A stretch of DNA of 6,694 nt from Ignavibacteriota bacterium (GTDB lineage: Bacteria; Bacteroidota; Ignavibacteria; Tepidaquicellales; Tepidaquicellaceae). This document shows, piece after piece, positions 5,813 to 6,694 of this stretch. Numbering within the stretch: the first letter of the stretch is position 1; each line of letters opens with the position of its first letter. The notes beneath the pieces are model-generated. The model was not told where the DNA came from and did no database searches. It was given only the letters and a program-made list of their open reading frames with translations. The translations under genes and the position numbers were made by a program. The stretch lies in assembly GCA_003135995.1 (NCBI GenBank), contig PNBM01000062.1, positions 1,399 through 8,092 of the forward strand, in the 5' to 3' direction.

Positions 5813-6694
5813 TTAGTTCTTGAAATTATACCCGATATTTATCCTGTGTGTCGATCCAATCTTGCCGAGCGAATTGAAAGCGTAATCGAGAGAATAAGCT
5901 TCATATTTTATTCCTAAACCGGCTGAAAATCCGCTGATTCCAAGTGAACTTCCCGTTTGCAAATCCTGTCTCTCGGCATTGTTATAGCCAATACGGAAAT
6001 CTACGTAATCACTTACGACAAATTCACCGCCGATTAATAAATTTCTGAACCTGCTGAAAAATTTATCGTAATCTTCATTAAGCTTGCAAAATCCCACACT
6101 CAAAGTTAATGGCAGATGTTCAAGTCTTTTACTGAAACCAAATCGTAAATCCAGCGGAAGCTGTTCTTTCGTATCCATATATGATTTTATCTGCGTTCCC
6201 AGGTTAAGACAGCTTATACCAAGATTAAAATTCTGGTCAGGAATTTTATAGAACAAACCTAAATCGAGGGCGAGCGCCGCAGAACTGTATACATCATATT
6301 TCGAATCTATGAATTTTAAATTCACACCGTAATTAATAATATCTTTGTAATTATTTGAATACCCGAGTGAAATTGCAAAATCACTCGCCGTAAATGTTCC
6401 CGTGCTGTTATAATTTTCATCAAATCCGTCGAATGTTCCGTAATTTACATACCTTATGCCGATTCCAAAATATCCGTAATCTTTGTATTTTTGTGCGTAA
6501 GCAATGTTTCCTGAATTTATATCGAGAAGGTATTTAAAAAATCCCGCAGAAGCTTTTGGTGAAGTGATTGTAGAAATTCCCGCGGGATTATAGAAAATCA
6601 GGTTTGCATCATCTTCCATAGAGACATAACTCCCGGCTAATGCAGCAGAGCGTGCATCGACGTCGAGTTTAAGAAAATTATATACGGTAAGAGT
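5813..6694 (-). CDS. porQ: PorV/PorQ-family outer-membrane barrel protein, N-terminus outside window
   Basis: The - strand frame stays open to the right edge, so 293 residues are visible and the start with its signal peptide is missing. The ATG at 6617 to 6619 is internal: upstream in frame lies Y-N-F-L-K-L-D-V-D-A-R-S-A-A-L-A-G, the classic N-terminal motif of this family, followed by DDANLIFYNPAG. Alternating beta-strands with paired aromatic residues fill the rest, including IRYVNYGTFDGFDENYNSTG, FTASDFAISLGYS, LNLGTQIKSY and LPLDLRFGFSKRLEHLPLTL, and the chain ends on the barrel-like strand HRINIGYNFKN. The phrases YGTF, TASDFAISLGYS and LGTQIK match PorQ of the type IX secretion system better than PorV. 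PorQ belongs to the T9SS outer-membrane machinery for cargo attachment. No other T9SS gene is in view, and PorV/PorQ paralogues with other roles are common in related phyla, so the symbol is tentative. Confidence 0.8.
   Translation of the reverse strand, partial: TLTVYNFLKLDVDARSAALAGSYVSMEDDANLIFYNPAGISTITSPKASAGFFKYLLDINSGNIAYAQKYKDYGYFGIGIRYVNYGTFDGFDENYNSTGTFTASDFAISLGYSNNYKDIINYGVNLKFIDSKYDVYSSAALALDLGLFYKIPDQNFNLGISCLNLGTQIKSYMDTKEQLPLDLRFGFSKRLEHLPLTLSVGFCKLNEDYDKFFSRFRNLLIGGEFVVSDYVDFRIGYNNAERQDLQTGSSLGISGFSAGLGIKYEAYSLDYAFNSLGKIGSTHRINIGYNFKN

Noticed and set aside
1..6694. Undescribed defence, mobile or CRISPR-like system
   Set aside because: Every stretch is accounted for by recognised housekeeping or envelope genes with short gaps; no direct repeat array, transposase, integrase, tRNA or toxin-antitoxin-like pair is visible.

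Overview
The window is a compact block of housekeeping genes from an AT-rich bacterium (roughly one third G+C by eye). It most likely belongs to the Bacteroidota/Ignavibacteriota side of the FCB group. Four things point there: a PorV/PorQ-type outer-membrane barrel gene of the type IX secretion world, a small basic protein resembling DUF4295 next to rpmB, a Tgt whose zinc-binding cysteines are mostly gone (as I recall for Bacteroidota Tgt), and start codons that nearly all lack a Shine-Dalgarno sequence. The assignment is an inference from gene content; no rRNA or marker tree is available here.

Layout: nine genes run on the + strand from 1 to 5812 with very short gaps (6 to 57 nt) or overlap. 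In order they are the 3' end of plsX (phospholipid acyl-phosphate synthesis), a 68-residue basic protein, rpmB (bL28), a family 2 glycosyltransferase, tgt (queuosine tRNA modification, probable TTG start inside the glycosyltransferase gene), yajC (Sec translocon accessory), ribBA (riboflavin precursor synthesis), greA (transcript cleavage factor) and an MlaD-like MCE protein (lipid transport). One convincing intrinsic terminator-like hairpin lies between yajC and ribBA, suggesting at least two transcription units: plsX to yajC, and ribBA to the MCE gene. The last gene, porQ-like, is on the - strand, runs off the right edge, and abuts the MCE gene stop to stop with no base between them.

Functionally the cluster mixes translation (bL28, the putative ribosome-associated protein, Tgt), transcription (GreA), cofactor synthesis (RibBA) and envelope biogenesis (PlsX, glycosyltransferase, YajC, MCE, PorQ-like). 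The tgt-yajC pair is an old conserved neighbourhood, but secD/secF, which often follow it, are replaced here by ribBA. I see no mobile element, CRISPR array, tRNA, rRNA or defence system, and no stretch over 300 bases without a gene. The observations most worth following are the small DUF4295-like gene, the eroded zinc site of Tgt, the isolated strong ribosome-binding site of rpmB, and the hairpin just before ribBA.
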